DNA of 64,000 nt. Source: Muricoccus roseus (GTDB taxonomy: Bacteria; Pseudomonadota; Alphaproteobacteria; Acetobacterales; Acetobacteraceae). Location of the stretch: assembly GCF_900141905.1 (NCBI RefSeq), contig NZ_FQZF01000004.1, forward strand, positions 1-64,000, given 5' to 3'. Shown here piece by piece: positions 1-7,553 of the stretch. The translations under genes were made by a program, and so were the position numbers. Every line of letters starts with the position of its first letter. The stretch's first letter is position 1. A model generated the notes under the pieces. That model had not been told where the DNA came from, searched no databases, and worked only from the letters and a program-made list of their open reading frames with translations.

Positions 1-183
1 CACGAGAGCCATGCCCTGTCCCAGAAACACCGCAAGCGCATCGAGGAGGCTTTCGGCTGGGCCAAGACCGTCGGCGGCATGGCCCAGACCGTCTATCGTC
101 GCATCGAACGCGTGCGATCCCGCTTCATCCTGACGATGGTCGCCAACAACCTGGCCCGACTGCCCCGGCTGCTGGCAGCATGA
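1..183 (+). CDS. IS5-family transposase, C-terminal 60 residues (partial)
   Basis: Reading frame 1 is open from the window edge to TGA at 181-183. The visible peptide contains RKRIEEAFGWAKTVGG, the conserved helix carrying the catalytic Glu of the DDE triad in IS5-type transposases. A basic tail follows (RSRFILTMVANNLARLPRL) that is also typical. The N-terminal two thirds, with the two Asp residues, is outside the window, so I cannot say whether the element is intact. It is distinct from the second IS at 52224-53067, whose catalytic Glu motif reads NVIERLFCRLKNW. Confidence 0.8.
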   Translation, partial: HESHALSQKHRKRIEEAFGWAKTVGGMAQTVYRRIERVRSRFILTMVANNLARLPRLLAA

Positions 184-302
184 AGCCGAAAACCGGCATC
201 CGGCGTCCATGCCGCTCGTAGGAACGGGCCGGACGCGCAAAGCCGCTGGTCCCTCCGACGGGAAAACGCTCCAGAACGCCGAGTAATTCAGCGACCTGTT
301 AG
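1..302 (+). mobile_element. 3' end of an IS5-type insertion sequence (partial)
   Basis: The window opens inside a transposase gene that ends at 183. About 120 bases of non-coding tail follow. The stretch at 281-302 ends in CAGCGACCTGTTAG, which resembles the terminal repeats of IS5-group elements, so I place the element end near 302. The last four bases TTAG would fit the YTAR target duplication typical of this group. The left end lies outside the window, so neither the repeat pair nor the duplication can be confirmed. Confidence 0.5.
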
Positions 303-324
303 GAGGATCCCCTCCGGGGCGGAC

Positions 325-1376
325 CTATTTCGAGGCCGGGCCAGGCGGGCCGGGCGGGGTGATGGATTCGAGGATGCGGGCCGCGCTGGTCAGCCCGGCA
401 TCGGCCATGCGCAGCGGCAGTGTCGCTAAGTCGATCGAGAGGCCGGCCATGGAGGTCATGGCGGCGAGCGGGGCGCCGCCGCTCTCCGGCCGTTCGCGCC
501 AGCCGCCGCTGACGGCGCGGCCGTCCCGCATCGGCTCGAACAGGGCGCCTGGGGTGTCGCCGCTTGGCTCCCCCGAGAGGAAGCCGGTGTGCAGCGCGCG
601 CCCGGTGAGCCAGGCGGTGAAGCCGGGGGCGAACTGCTTCTGGGCGCTGGCGATCTTGCCGAAACCGCCGACGATCACCTCGGCCCGTGGCTGGCGGACG
701 AGATCCACCACCGTCTGGGCCACCTCCTCCGCCGTATAGACCGGCGGGGCCGCGCGCACCTGGCGCCCGCTGTAGTTGGCGGCGTGCTGGAAGAAGGGCG
801 TGTCGATCACCGATGGGAGCACGGTGCAGACCTGGATGCCGGGCTGGTCCAGCACCTCCTGCCGAAGGGCCTCGGAAAAGCCGCGGATGGCGAACTTGCT
901 GGTGGCGTAGGCGGAGCCGTCCGGCTTGGCGGTGCAGCCGACGATGGAGGCATTCTGGATCAGCGTGCCACGCCCCTGGGCCCGGAACTGGCGGATGGCC
1001 ACCCGGGCACCGTGCATGCAGCCGAACAGGTTGGTTTCAATGACGTGCCGCCAGGCCTCGGAGGGGATGGATTCGAGGCGTCCGAACACGCCGACGCCGG
1101 CATTGTTGAACCACACGTCGATCCGGCCGAAGTGTTCGATGGCGCGGCGGCCGAGCGCTTCCACCTCCTCCTCCCGCGTCACGTCGGTCGGCACGGCCAG
1201 GGCGGTGCCACCCAGCGCCTCGCATTCGCGCGCAGCATCCGCGAGCATCTCCGCCCGGCGGGCGGCCAGGACGAGAGGGATGCGCCGAGGCGGGCGAAGG
1301 CCTGGGCGGTGGCCCGGCCGATGCCGCTGGACGCGCCTGTGATGACGATGACGGTGGAGCCGGCGGACTGGGGCAT
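325..1376 (-). pseudogene. SDR-family oxidoreductase with a single-base frameshift
   Basis: A classical short-chain dehydrogenase of about 350 residues, expected to use NAD(P)H on an unknown carbonyl or alcohol. The N-terminus (ATG at 1374-1376) reads MPQSAGSTVIVITGASSGIG, the Rossmann dinucleotide motif. Near 1283-1290 the frame is lost, and the rest of the protein (LVLAARRAEMLADAAREC onward) continues in another frame to the stop at 325. One missing base restores a normal protein. Downstream are the NNAG motif, the SIVG serine region and the catalytic YATSK. A C-terminal extension of about 90 residues ends in a Pro/Gly tail. Either the gene is freshly broken or the assembly has a one-base error. 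The rest of the frame shows no other damage, which favours a recent event or an error. Confidence 0.8.
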
Positions 1377-1498
1377 GGGGGAGAGGTCCTTGCTGCGCGG
1401 AGCGGCGCCGGGGCGCGTGGACGCATGATCCCTGGGCGGGGTGGCTCCGACGAGCGAACGAGATGCGCGCCGGTCTGGTTGCCCGGCTGGGATGACGT

Positions 1499-2134
1499 GT
1501 GCCGGGCCGGGCTGTATCGGAACGGGGCCGGCCCCGCTCCGTCCCTTGCCCGATCATCGAGGTTCCGTTGGATCTGCTGCCCGAACCGTTCTTCCAGCGT
1601 GCCGCCCCCGACGTGGCCCGGGACCTGATCGGCGTGACGCTGCTGGTGGACGGTGTCGGCGGCGTGGTGGTCGAGACCGAGGCTTATGACCGGGAGGACC
1701 CGGCTTCCCACAGCTTCCGGGGTCCCACGCCGCGCAATGCGGCGATGTTCGGGCCCGCGGGGCATGCCTATGTCTACCGTTCCTACGGGCTGCACTGGTG
1801 CCTCAATCTCGTCTGCGGGGCCGGGGCCACGGGAAGCGCGGTGCTGATCCGCGCGCTGGAACCCGTCGCGGGCCTCGAGGCGATGCGGGAGCGGCGCGGG
1901 GTGGCGGAGGCGCGGCTCCTTTGCAGCGGGCCGGGGCGGCTCAGCCAGGCCCTGGGCGTGACGCGCTTGCTGGACGGGCAGCCGCTGGACCGCGCGCCCT
2001 TCGCGCTCCGGCCGGCCGCGCGCCCGGTCCCGGTCGTCGCCGGGCCGCGCATCGGCATCACGCGCGGGGCGGAGACGCCCTGGCGCTTCGGGCTGGAGGG
2101 CTCGGCCTTCCTCAGCCGCCCCTTTCCACGCTGA
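1499..2134 (+). CDS. mpg: DNA-3-methyladenine glycosylase (AAG/MPG type)
   Basis: Base-excision repair glycosylase that removes alkylated purines such as 3-methyladenine. The family match is clear: [20 protein letters not shown] near the N-terminus, the catalytic region [18 protein letters not shown] (general-base Glu around residue 59), then [16 protein letters not shown] and the [11 protein letters not shown] segment near residues 140-150. At about 211 residues it matches bacterial members. The first 22 or so residues before LDLLPEP are poorly conserved, and a TTG at 1568 is a possible alternative start, so the N-terminus is uncertain. It is divergent from the broken dehydrogenase on its left and stands alone. 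Confidence 0.9.
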   Translation: MPGRAVSERGRPRSVPCPIIEVPLDLLPEPFFQRAAPDVARDLIGVTLLVDGVGGVVVETEAYDREDPASHSFRGPTPRNAAMFGPAGHAYVYRSYGLHWCLNLVCGAGATGSAVLIRALEPVAGLEAMRERRGVAEARLLCSGPGRLSQALGVTRLLDGQPLDRAPFALRPAARPVPVVAGPRIGITRGAETPWRFGLEGSAFLSRPFPR

Positions 2135-2202
2135 GGCGGAAGGGGCGGTTAGGTCGTTCTGCTGGGGGCTGGCTGGTCCGGGGAGGGCACCGCCCTCACC
2201 CG

Positions 2203-2223
2203 CCAAGGGCCTGAGGCCCTTGG
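2203..2223 (+). terminator. 9-bp perfect hairpin, probable terminator of the glycosylase gene
   Basis: CCAAGGGCC, loop TGA, GGCCCTTGG: a perfect 9-base stem with a 3-base loop, 69 bases past the glycosylase stop. There is no T-run after the stem, so termination would need another factor, or the hairpin may act as an mRNA end-protector. Confidence 0.55.
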
Positions 2224-2366
2224 AACGCCGTCTGACTGCCGTGGATACGATGATCGAAGGGGTCTCTGGTGGGCGGGTGCTTTTCCTGCCTTTGCAGGCG
2301 CCCCGGGTTCATGACCCGAGGCGCACCGTCAGCCGAGTGACTCCGACTCGAAGAAAAAGATGATGG

Positions 2367-2385
2367 TCGAAGGCACTGCCTTCGA
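2367..2385 (-). terminator. 8-bp hairpin downstream of the liv operon
   Basis: TCGAAGGC, loop ACT, GCCTTCGA. The hairpin lies about 80 bases past the end of the minus-strand liv operon. It could terminate that operon, which converges on the glycosylase gene. No T-tract is present. Confidence 0.4.
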
Positions 2386-2462
2386 TGGGGTCCGGGGAGA
2401 GGAAAAATTCCTTCTTCCTTTCCCGGGACGGACGGACAGATCAGAACAAGAGCTCGACCGGA

Positions 2463-2957
2463 TCAGTCCTTCTCAGCCAGCACGAGCGGCAGCAGCCGGC
2501 TGGCGAGGAGGCGGAGGGCGGGGAAGTCCGCTTCGCTGAACCGGTCCCCGGCATGGGACATGTTCATGGTGGCCTGGGACTGCCCGGCGAAGAGCACGGG
2601 GATGTTCACCATGCCGCCGATGCCGAGGCTGAGGATCAGCTCGTGGTCCGCGAAGACCCGGCGGATGTCCTCGGGGCTGTGGCAGATCAGGGGCTGGCCG
2701 CGGTCCAGCACCTGCTCGCCCCAGGGCGTGCCCTGCTTCTTCTTGCGCCCGCCCACGGGATAGGCGGCAGGATTGGAGGAGTAGACGCGCTCCACCTCCA
2801 TGGTGGCGTGGATGGAGCGGGTGACGGTGAAGAGCCAGTGGTCGAAGGCGCGCTTGGCCAGGGCGTCGATGGCGGCATAGGCCACCGCCGGATCGCTCTC
2901 CGCGATGATTGCGTCGATGCGGGCGATGTCGTCCAGCGTGATGGCGGCATCAGGCAT
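2463..2957 (-). CDS. GAF-domain protein at the end of a liv-type operon
   Basis: A 164-residue soluble protein that is essentially one GAF fold, a small-molecule or redox sensing domain. The first 30 residues are helical. The GAF body follows with FDHWLFTVTRSIHATMEVERVYSSNP, then GTPWGEQVLDRGQPLICHS and GIGGMVNIPVLFAGQSQATMN, the usual strand pattern. There is no output domain or signal peptide. The start overlaps the end of livM by 8 bases, so it is the last cistron of the transporter operon. I infer that it senses or binds the transported compound, but no partner kinase or cyclase is visible. Similar stand-alone GAF proteins are found next to liv-type transporters for aromatic or amide compounds. 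Confidence 0.75.
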   Translation of the reverse strand: MPDAAITLDDIARIDAIIAESDPAVAYAAIDALAKRAFDHWLFTVTRSIHATMEVERVYSSNPAAYPVGGRKKKQGTPWGEQVLDRGQPLICHSPEDIRRVFADHELILSLGIGGMVNIPVLFAGQSQATMNMSHAGDRFSEADFPALRLLASRLLPLVLAEKD

Positions 2958-3894
2958 GGGTGGGCGATTCCTTGGCGGCGGCGCCCGGCTGGCGCGGGAT
3001 CAGCGGGTGGGAATGGGCTTCGGGCACCAGCCCCTGGGTGCGGAAGCGCAGCAGGACGATCAGCGCGCCGCTGACGATGATCTCGCGCAGCGCCGCGCCC
3101 TGGACGGCCGAGAGGCCGGGCAGGAGCGGGATGATGAAGCGGGTGGATTCGAGGAAGGCGACGACGAGCACGGCGCCGATCACGGCGCCGCGGTTGTTGC
3201 CCACCCCGCCCGCCAGCAGCGAGAGCTTGATGTAGAGGGTGAGCAGCGGAACGAAGATTTCGGGCGCGATATAGGAGGTGTAGTGGCCGTAGAGCGCGCC
3301 GGCGAGGCCGAGGGCGGCGCAGCCGATGGCGAAGGCCTGCACCTTGTAGGCGATGACCCACTTTCCCGCGACGGCGGCCACCTGGTCGTCGTCGCGGATG
3401 GCGCGCAGCACGCGGCCGAAGGGGGAATAGCTCAGCCGCTCGAAGGCGAAGAACACGGCCGTGACCAGGGCGGCGACGAGGATGAGGAAGAAGAGGTTGA
3501 AGCCGACCGGGCCCAGATCGGCCCGGAAGGGGCCGGGGATGCCGGAGATGCCGTCGGTGCCGTTGGTCAGCCAGACCTCGTTGCTGGCGATGACGCGCAG
3601 CGCCTCGGCGAAGCCCAGGGTGACGATGGCGAGATAGTCGCCGCGCAACCGCGCTGTGATGAGCGCGACCAGCACGCCCACCAGCGCCCCCATGCCCGCG
3701 CCGGCGACGACGCCGAGGAGGATGGGCAGGCCGAGCTTGGTGGTCAGCAGGGCGGAGGTGTAGGCACCGACCGCGAAGAAGCCGACCAGGCCGAGATTGA
3801 CCAGCCCGGCCATGCCCCAGATGACGTTCAGCCCGAGCGCCATCAGGGCGTAGATGCCCGCCGACACCCCCATGGCGATGAGGTAGTTCTCCAT
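2950..3894 (-). CDS. livM: Branched-chain amino-acid-type ABC permease LivM
   Basis: Inner-membrane permease of the LivM family (314 residues, about nine hydrophobic segments). NVIWGMAGLVNLGLVGFFAVGAY near the N-terminus is the family signature. A cytoplasmic EAA-like loop (SPFGRVLRAIRDDDQVAA) contacts the ATPases. I chose ATG at 3892-3894 (MENYLIAMG), directly after the livH stop. A TTG at 3915 would overlap livH instead. Its partners are LivH, LivG and LivF in the same operon. The true substrate is unknown, since this family also carries urea, amides and aromatic acids. Confidence 0.9.
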   Translation of the reverse strand: MENYLIAMGVSAGIYALMALGLNVIWGMAGLVNLGLVGFFAVGAYTSALLTTKLGLPILLGVVAGAGMGALVGVLVALITARLRGDYLAIVTLGFAEALRVIASNEVWLTNGTDGISGIPGPFRADLGPVGFNLFFLILVAALVTAVFFAFERLSYSPFGRVLRAIRDDDQVAAVAGKWVIAYKVQAFAIGCAALGLAGALYGHYTSYIAPEIFVPLLTLYIKLSLLAGGVGNNRGAVIGAVLVVAFLESTRFIIPLLPGLSAVQGAALREIIVSGALIVLLRFRTQGLVPEAHSHPLIPRQPGAAAKESPTHA

Positions 3895-3895
3895 C

Positions 3896-4762
3896 CTAGT
3901 AGGCCCGCTGCCCAAGGATGCCGCGGGGCCGCAGAATGAGGACCAGCAGAATCGCGAGGAAGCCGATGACGCTGCGGTAGGAGGGGGAGAGGAAGAGCAG
4001 CGACAGCTCCTCCCCGATGCCGACGGTCAGGGCACCCACCACGGCGCCGGGGATGGAACCGAGCCCCCCCACCACCGCGGCAGCGAAGACCGAGAGCATG
4101 GCGCGGAAGCCGGTGAGGGGGTCGATGCTGGTATCGAGCCCGATCAGCATGCCGCCCACCCCGGCCAGACCCATGCCGGCGAAGGAGACGATCCGCGCGA
4201 TGCGGGCGGCATCGATGCCCTTGATATCGGCGAGGGAGGGATTGTCGGCCACCGCGCGCATGGCCTTGCCGGTGCGGGTGAAGGAGAGAAAGGCGAAGAC
4301 GACGGCCATGACGACGACCGAGATCGCCAGGTTCTCCACCTGCTGCGGCCCGATGCGCAGGTCGCCGAAGCGCCAGTCCCGCTGCATCGGCAGGTCATAG
4401 CCGTTCAGTGAGTTGCCGAAGATGAAGCGCACCACGTTCTCCAGCGCGATGGTGAGGGCGATGGAGCCGATGGCCGTGGTGATGAAGCCGGCGGAGCGGA
4501 AGGGCTTGAGCACGAACTCGTCGCTGAGAAGCCCGACGAGCCCCGCCACCAGGAATGCGCAGAACAGCGCGGGCACTACGGAGAAGCCGAGCTGCGTGTT
4601 GGCCACGTAGCCCGCGAAGGCGCCGATGGTGGCGTGGGAGGCGAGGGAGAAGTTGGGGAAGCGCAGAACGGCATAGATGGCCGTGAGGCCGATGGCCGGC
4701 ACCGCGAGGATGGCGCCGGCCATGATGCCGTTGATGAGGAGCTGGGGGATCTCGGACAGCAC
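3896..4762 (-). CDS. livH: Branched-chain amino-acid-type ABC permease LivH
   Basis: Second inner-membrane permease of the liv-type importer (288 residues). It has the LivH pattern of hydrophobic helices, the GLTAIYAVLRFPNFSLASHA segment near residues 25-45, and the cytoplasmic loop TGKAMRAVADNPSLADIKGI that couples to the ATPases. The start is a GTG at 4760-4762, four bases after the stop of the binding-protein gene, so translation is probably coupled. It should form a heterodimer with LivM. Confidence 0.9.
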   Translation of the reverse strand: MLSEIPQLLINGIMAGAILAVPAIGLTAIYAVLRFPNFSLASHATIGAFAGYVANTQLGFSVVPALFCAFLVAGLVGLLSDEFVLKPFRSAGFITTAIGSIALTIALENVVRFIFGNSLNGYDLPMQRDWRFGDLRIGPQQVENLAISVVVMAVVFAFLSFTRTGKAMRAVADNPSLADIKGIDAARIARIVSFAGMGLAGVGGMLIGLDTSIDPLTGFRAMLSVFAAAVVGGLGSIPGAVVGALTVGIGEELSLLFLSPSYRSVIGFLAILLVLILRPRGILGQRAY

Positions 4763-4766
4763 CCGC

Positions 4767-5978
4767 TTACGCGACCTTCAGGAAGCGGAAGGCGCCGTTC
4801 TCGACAATCTGGTAGCGAAACTTGCAGTCCACGATGTCGCCGATCTCGGTGAAGTCGCAGGGGCCGCTCGCGCCCTCGTAGTTGATCTCCTTGCCCTCGC
4901 CGAGCAGGCGCAGGCCCTCCACGGCGGTGTAGACCTTGGTGCCCTCGCCCTGGGCGATCTTGCGGACATTCTCCCGCAGGGCGGTGCCCGTCGCCTCCCG
5001 CCCCTTTGCGATGGTCAGGGCGACGAGGCTGATCCAGTCCGTCGCCTGCGCCTCGTAGGAATCTACCCCGGTGCCGAGGCGCTTCTTTGCGGCCTCGAAG
5101 GCCGGGCTGTCGACGTCGGAGGAGGGCTGGACGGTATAGACCTTCTCGGTGACCTCCCTCGGCAGCGATTCCAGCGCCTTGTCGGTCACGGAATAGGATT
5201 GGGCGAAGCGGGGCCCTTCGAAGCCCGCGCGGTAGAGCTCGCGCAGCAGGATGGTGACATCGGGAGTGTAGCCGTTGAGGTAAATGAGGTCCGGGCGGGT
5301 GCGCAGCGCCTGGTCCACCTCGGAGCGGTAGCTCGTCTTGTCCTTCTCGTAGAGAAGGGCGCCCGTCATTTGCGCGCCCTTCTGCGCCAGGACCTCCCGC
5401 ACCCGGTTCTGGGTGGGCATGGCGAAGGGCGACTGCAGCGACATCACGAAGACCTTCTTCGCGCCCGTGCCCGCGATGAACTCGGCATGCTTGCCGGCCT
5501 GGAGGTGGTTGTTGGGCTGGGTGCGGATCAGATAGCCCTGGTGCGGCAGCTGGGTGATGGAATCCGCGCCGGAGACGGTGGTGAGGAAGGTCTTGCTCTC
5601 CCAGCAGACCGGCGCCACGGCGGCGGTGACGGCCGAGGCCCAGGTGCCCATGATGACCGGCACCTTGTCCACGTCGATGAGCTTGCGGGCGGCGCGCACC
5701 GCGCCTTCGGGGTTGGTCTGGTCATCCTCCACGGCGAATTCGATGCGGCGGCCAAGCAGCCCGCCGGCCGCGTTGATCTCCTCGCCCACCGCCTGCATGG
5801 CCTTGAGCATGCGCGGGCCGTCGAAGCCGCCGGCGCCGGTGAGGGGGGTGAGGATGCCCAGCCGCAGCGGCGCTCCCGCGCTTGTCCCCTGGGCTCGCGA
5901 AACGGCTGGGGCCGCGAGGGCCGTCATGCCCGCGAGGAGCGCGGTGCGGCGGGGCAGCAGAGGCGTGGATCCGGTCAT
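4767..5978 (-). CDS. Periplasmic substrate-binding protein of the liv-type ABC transporter
   Basis: A type I periplasmic binding protein (403 residues) of the LivK/AmiC family. I start it at the ATG at 5976-5978, which is preceded by GGGAG. This gives a signal peptide with a twin-arginine-like motif (LLPRRTALLAGMTALAAPAVSRAQ). The mature part begins PLRLGILTPLTGAGGFDGPR, the usual first strand and ligand loop. Later segments (GRRIEFAVEDDQTNPEGAVRA, VPVIMGTWASAVTAAVAP) match the family. An in-frame extension upstream reaches 6170 but runs into livF and reads as noise. The ligand cannot be predicted from sequence. Confidence 0.88.
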   Translation of the reverse strand: MTGSTPLLPRRTALLAGMTALAAPAVSRAQGTSAGAPLRLGILTPLTGAGGFDGPRMLKAMQAVGEEINAAGGLLGRRIEFAVEDDQTNPEGAVRAARKLIDVDKVPVIMGTWASAVTAAVAPVCWESKTFLTTVSGADSITQLPHQGYLIRTQPNNHLQAGKHAEFIAGTGAKKVFVMSLQSPFAMPTQNRVREVLAQKGAQMTGALLYEKDKTSYRSEVDQALRTRPDLIYLNGYTPDVTILLRELYRAGFEGPRFAQSYSVTDKALESLPREVTEKVYTVQPSSDVDSPAFEAAKKRLGTGVDSYEAQATDWISLVALTIAKGREATGTALRENVRKIAQGEGTKVYTAVEGLRLLGEGKEINYEGASGPCDFTEIGDIVDCKFRYQIVENGAFRFLKVA

Positions 5979-6009
5979 GCTCGGGACTCCCGTTGAATGC
6001 TGCGGCGGC

Positions 6010-6717
6010 TCACCCGCCCAGGAAGATGCGTCGGATTTCCGGATCGGCCGCCAGCTCGCGCGCGATGCCGTCGGAGCGGTTGCGGCCATCCACCAGGATG
6101 TAGGCGCGGTGAGCGATCTCGAGCGCGTCATTGGCGTTCTGCTCGACCAGTGCGATGGCGACGCCGTCACGGTTGATCGCCTGGATCTCGGCGAAGAGCC
6201 CTTGGGCCGCTACGGGAGAGAGGCCGGCCGAGGGCTCGTCCAGCAGCAGCACCGCGGGTTCCACCATCAGCGCCATGCCCATAGCGAGGATCTGGCGTTC
6301 GCCGCCCGAAAGCGTGCGCGCGGCCTGGCGGCGTTTCCGGCCAAGCACGGGGAAGCGCTCCATTACCCCGTCCAGGCGCCGCGCGGCCGCGGCAGGGTCC
6401 GCATAGCCGCCCATCTCCAGGTTCTCGCGCACGGTCATGGAGGGAAAGACATTGTGCTCCTGCGGGACATAGGCGATGCCGAGCTTCGTCACCTCGCGCG
6501 GGCGCAGGCCGGCGATGGGGCGGTCCTTCAGCAGGATGGAGCCGGCGGAGGGCCTGAGCAGCCCGGCGACGGCCTTCAGCAACGTGGACTTGCCGGCGCC
6601 GTTCGGGCCGACGATGCAGACGATCTCGCCCGGGTCCACCCGGAAATCGAGCCCCTTGAGGATCTGGTCGGCGGCGGAATAGCCGGCGACCACGCCGGAG
6701 ACGGTCAGGAGGCCCAT
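6010..6717 (-). CDS. livF: Branched-chain amino-acid-type ABC ATPase LivF
   Basis: Cytoplasmic ATPase, 235 residues. Walker A GPNGAGKST lies at about residues 37-45, the ABC signature is LSGGERQ, and Walker B is VLLLDEPSAGLSP, followed by the switch His region. The short length without a C-terminal extension is typical of LivF. The start ATG at 6715-6717 overlaps the end of livG by 13 bases. A longer in-frame reading to 7536 has no family similarity and runs antisense-like through livG. Confidence 0.92.
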   Translation of the reverse strand: MGLLTVSGVVAGYSAADQILKGLDFRVDPGEIVCIVGPNGAGKSTLLKAVAGLLRPSAGSILLKDRPIAGLRPREVTKLGIAYVPQEHNVFPSMTVRENLEMGGYADPAAAARRLDGVMERFPVLGRKRRQAARTLSGGERQILAMGMALMVEPAVLLLDEPSAGLSPVAAQGLFAEIQAINRDGVAIALVEQNANDALEIAHRAYILVDGRNRSDGIARELAADPEIRRIFLGG

Positions 6718-7475
6718 CGCGGCCGCCCCATATAGGCTTCCTGCACCGTGGCATTCGCCGCCACCTCGGCGAAGGTCCCTTCGGTGAGGTGGCGGCCTTC
6801 CGCCATGACGATCACGTGGTCGCAGAGCCGCGCGATGGTGTCCATCTGGTGCTCGATCAGCAGCAGGCTGATGCCCTCGGCCACGATCTCGCGCAGGCGC
6901 TCCCCGATCTCGCGCGTCAGGCTGGGGTTCACGCCGGCGCAGGGCTCGTCCAGCAGGATGAGCTTTGGCGCGGTCATCAGCGCGCGGCCGATCTCCAGCA
7001 GCTTTTTCTGCCCGCCGGAGAGGGCGGAGGCCTTGTTGTCCAGCACCTGGGTCAGGCGAAGACGGGCGGCGATGGCCTCGGCGCGCGCCTGCAGCTCCTC
7101 CTCCCGCGCCAGGGCGGCGCGGGTGCGGAGCAGGGCGGTGAGCACGCCTTCCCCGGGCTGGTGCGCGCCGTAAAGAAGCAGGTTCTCCCGCACCGTCAGG
7201 CGCGGGCAGCCGCGGGCGATCTGGAAGGTGCGGACGAGGCCGCGCGTGCTGATGCGATCCGGCCGCCAGCCGGTGATGTCCTCGCCATCGAAGACCACAC
7301 GCCCGGTGCTGGGCGGCACCACCCCGGTGATGCAGTTGAACAGCGTGGTCTTGCCGGCGCCGTTCGGGCCGATCAGCCCGGTGATCCGGCCGGCCTCCAC
7401 CGACAGCTCCACGCCGTTGAGGGCGTGCACGCCGTAGAAGGAACGGGTCACGCCGCGAACCTCGAGCAGCGGCAT
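6705..7475 (-). CDS. livG: Branched-chain amino-acid-type ABC ATPase LivG
   Basis: First gene of the operon livG-livF-binding protein-livH-livM-GAF. The 256-residue ATPase has Walker A GPNGAGKTT (about 36-44), a long helical insertion (TALLRTRAALAREEELQARAEA) characteristic of LivG, signature LSGGQKK and Walker B LILLDEPCAGVNPS. A putative sigma70-type promoter lies just upstream. Confidence 0.92.
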   Translation of the reverse strand: MPLLEVRGVTRSFYGVHALNGVELSVEAGRITGLIGPNGAGKTTLFNCITGVVPPSTGRVVFDGEDITGWRPDRISTRGLVRTFQIARGCPRLTVRENLLLYGAHQPGEGVLTALLRTRAALAREEELQARAEAIAARLRLTQVLDNKASALSGGQKKLLEIGRALMTAPKLILLDEPCAGVNPSLTREIGERLREIVAEGISLLLIEHQMDTIARLCDHVIVMAEGRHLTEGTFAEVAANATVQEAYMGRPRWAS

Positions 7476-7509
7476 GGTCCACCATCGCCCTCGCAGTGCA
7501 GCAGAGAGA

Positions 7510-7536
7510 TTGGATAAAATAGTTAAAGCCTGTCAA
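7510..7536 (-). promoter_or_regulatory. Putative promoter of the liv operon
   Basis: On the minus strand there is a perfect -35 box TTGACA (7531-7536), followed by an A/T-rich stretch CTTTAACTATTTTATCC that is unusual for this genome. The best -10 candidate (TATCCA) sits at a short spacing of about 14 bases, so the exact -10 is uncertain. Confidence 0.4.
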
Positions 7537-7553
7537 TGGGCCGTTTCGGCGCC

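Larger units (their letters stand above)
2135..2462. other. Gene-free stretch with two hairpins
   Basis: I see no convincing gene in these 328 bases. They lie between the convergent glycosylase (plus) and GAF (minus) genes and hold two perfect hairpins, listed separately at 2203-2223 and 2367-2385. The stretch around 2393-2432 is relatively A/T-rich for this genome (AAAAATTCCTTCTTCC at 2403-2418). Confidence 0.6.

Noticed and set aside
1037-2206. A 389-codon minus-strand frame overlapping the glycosylase gene
   Set aside because: It covers two recognisable genes in other frames and has no domain of its own.
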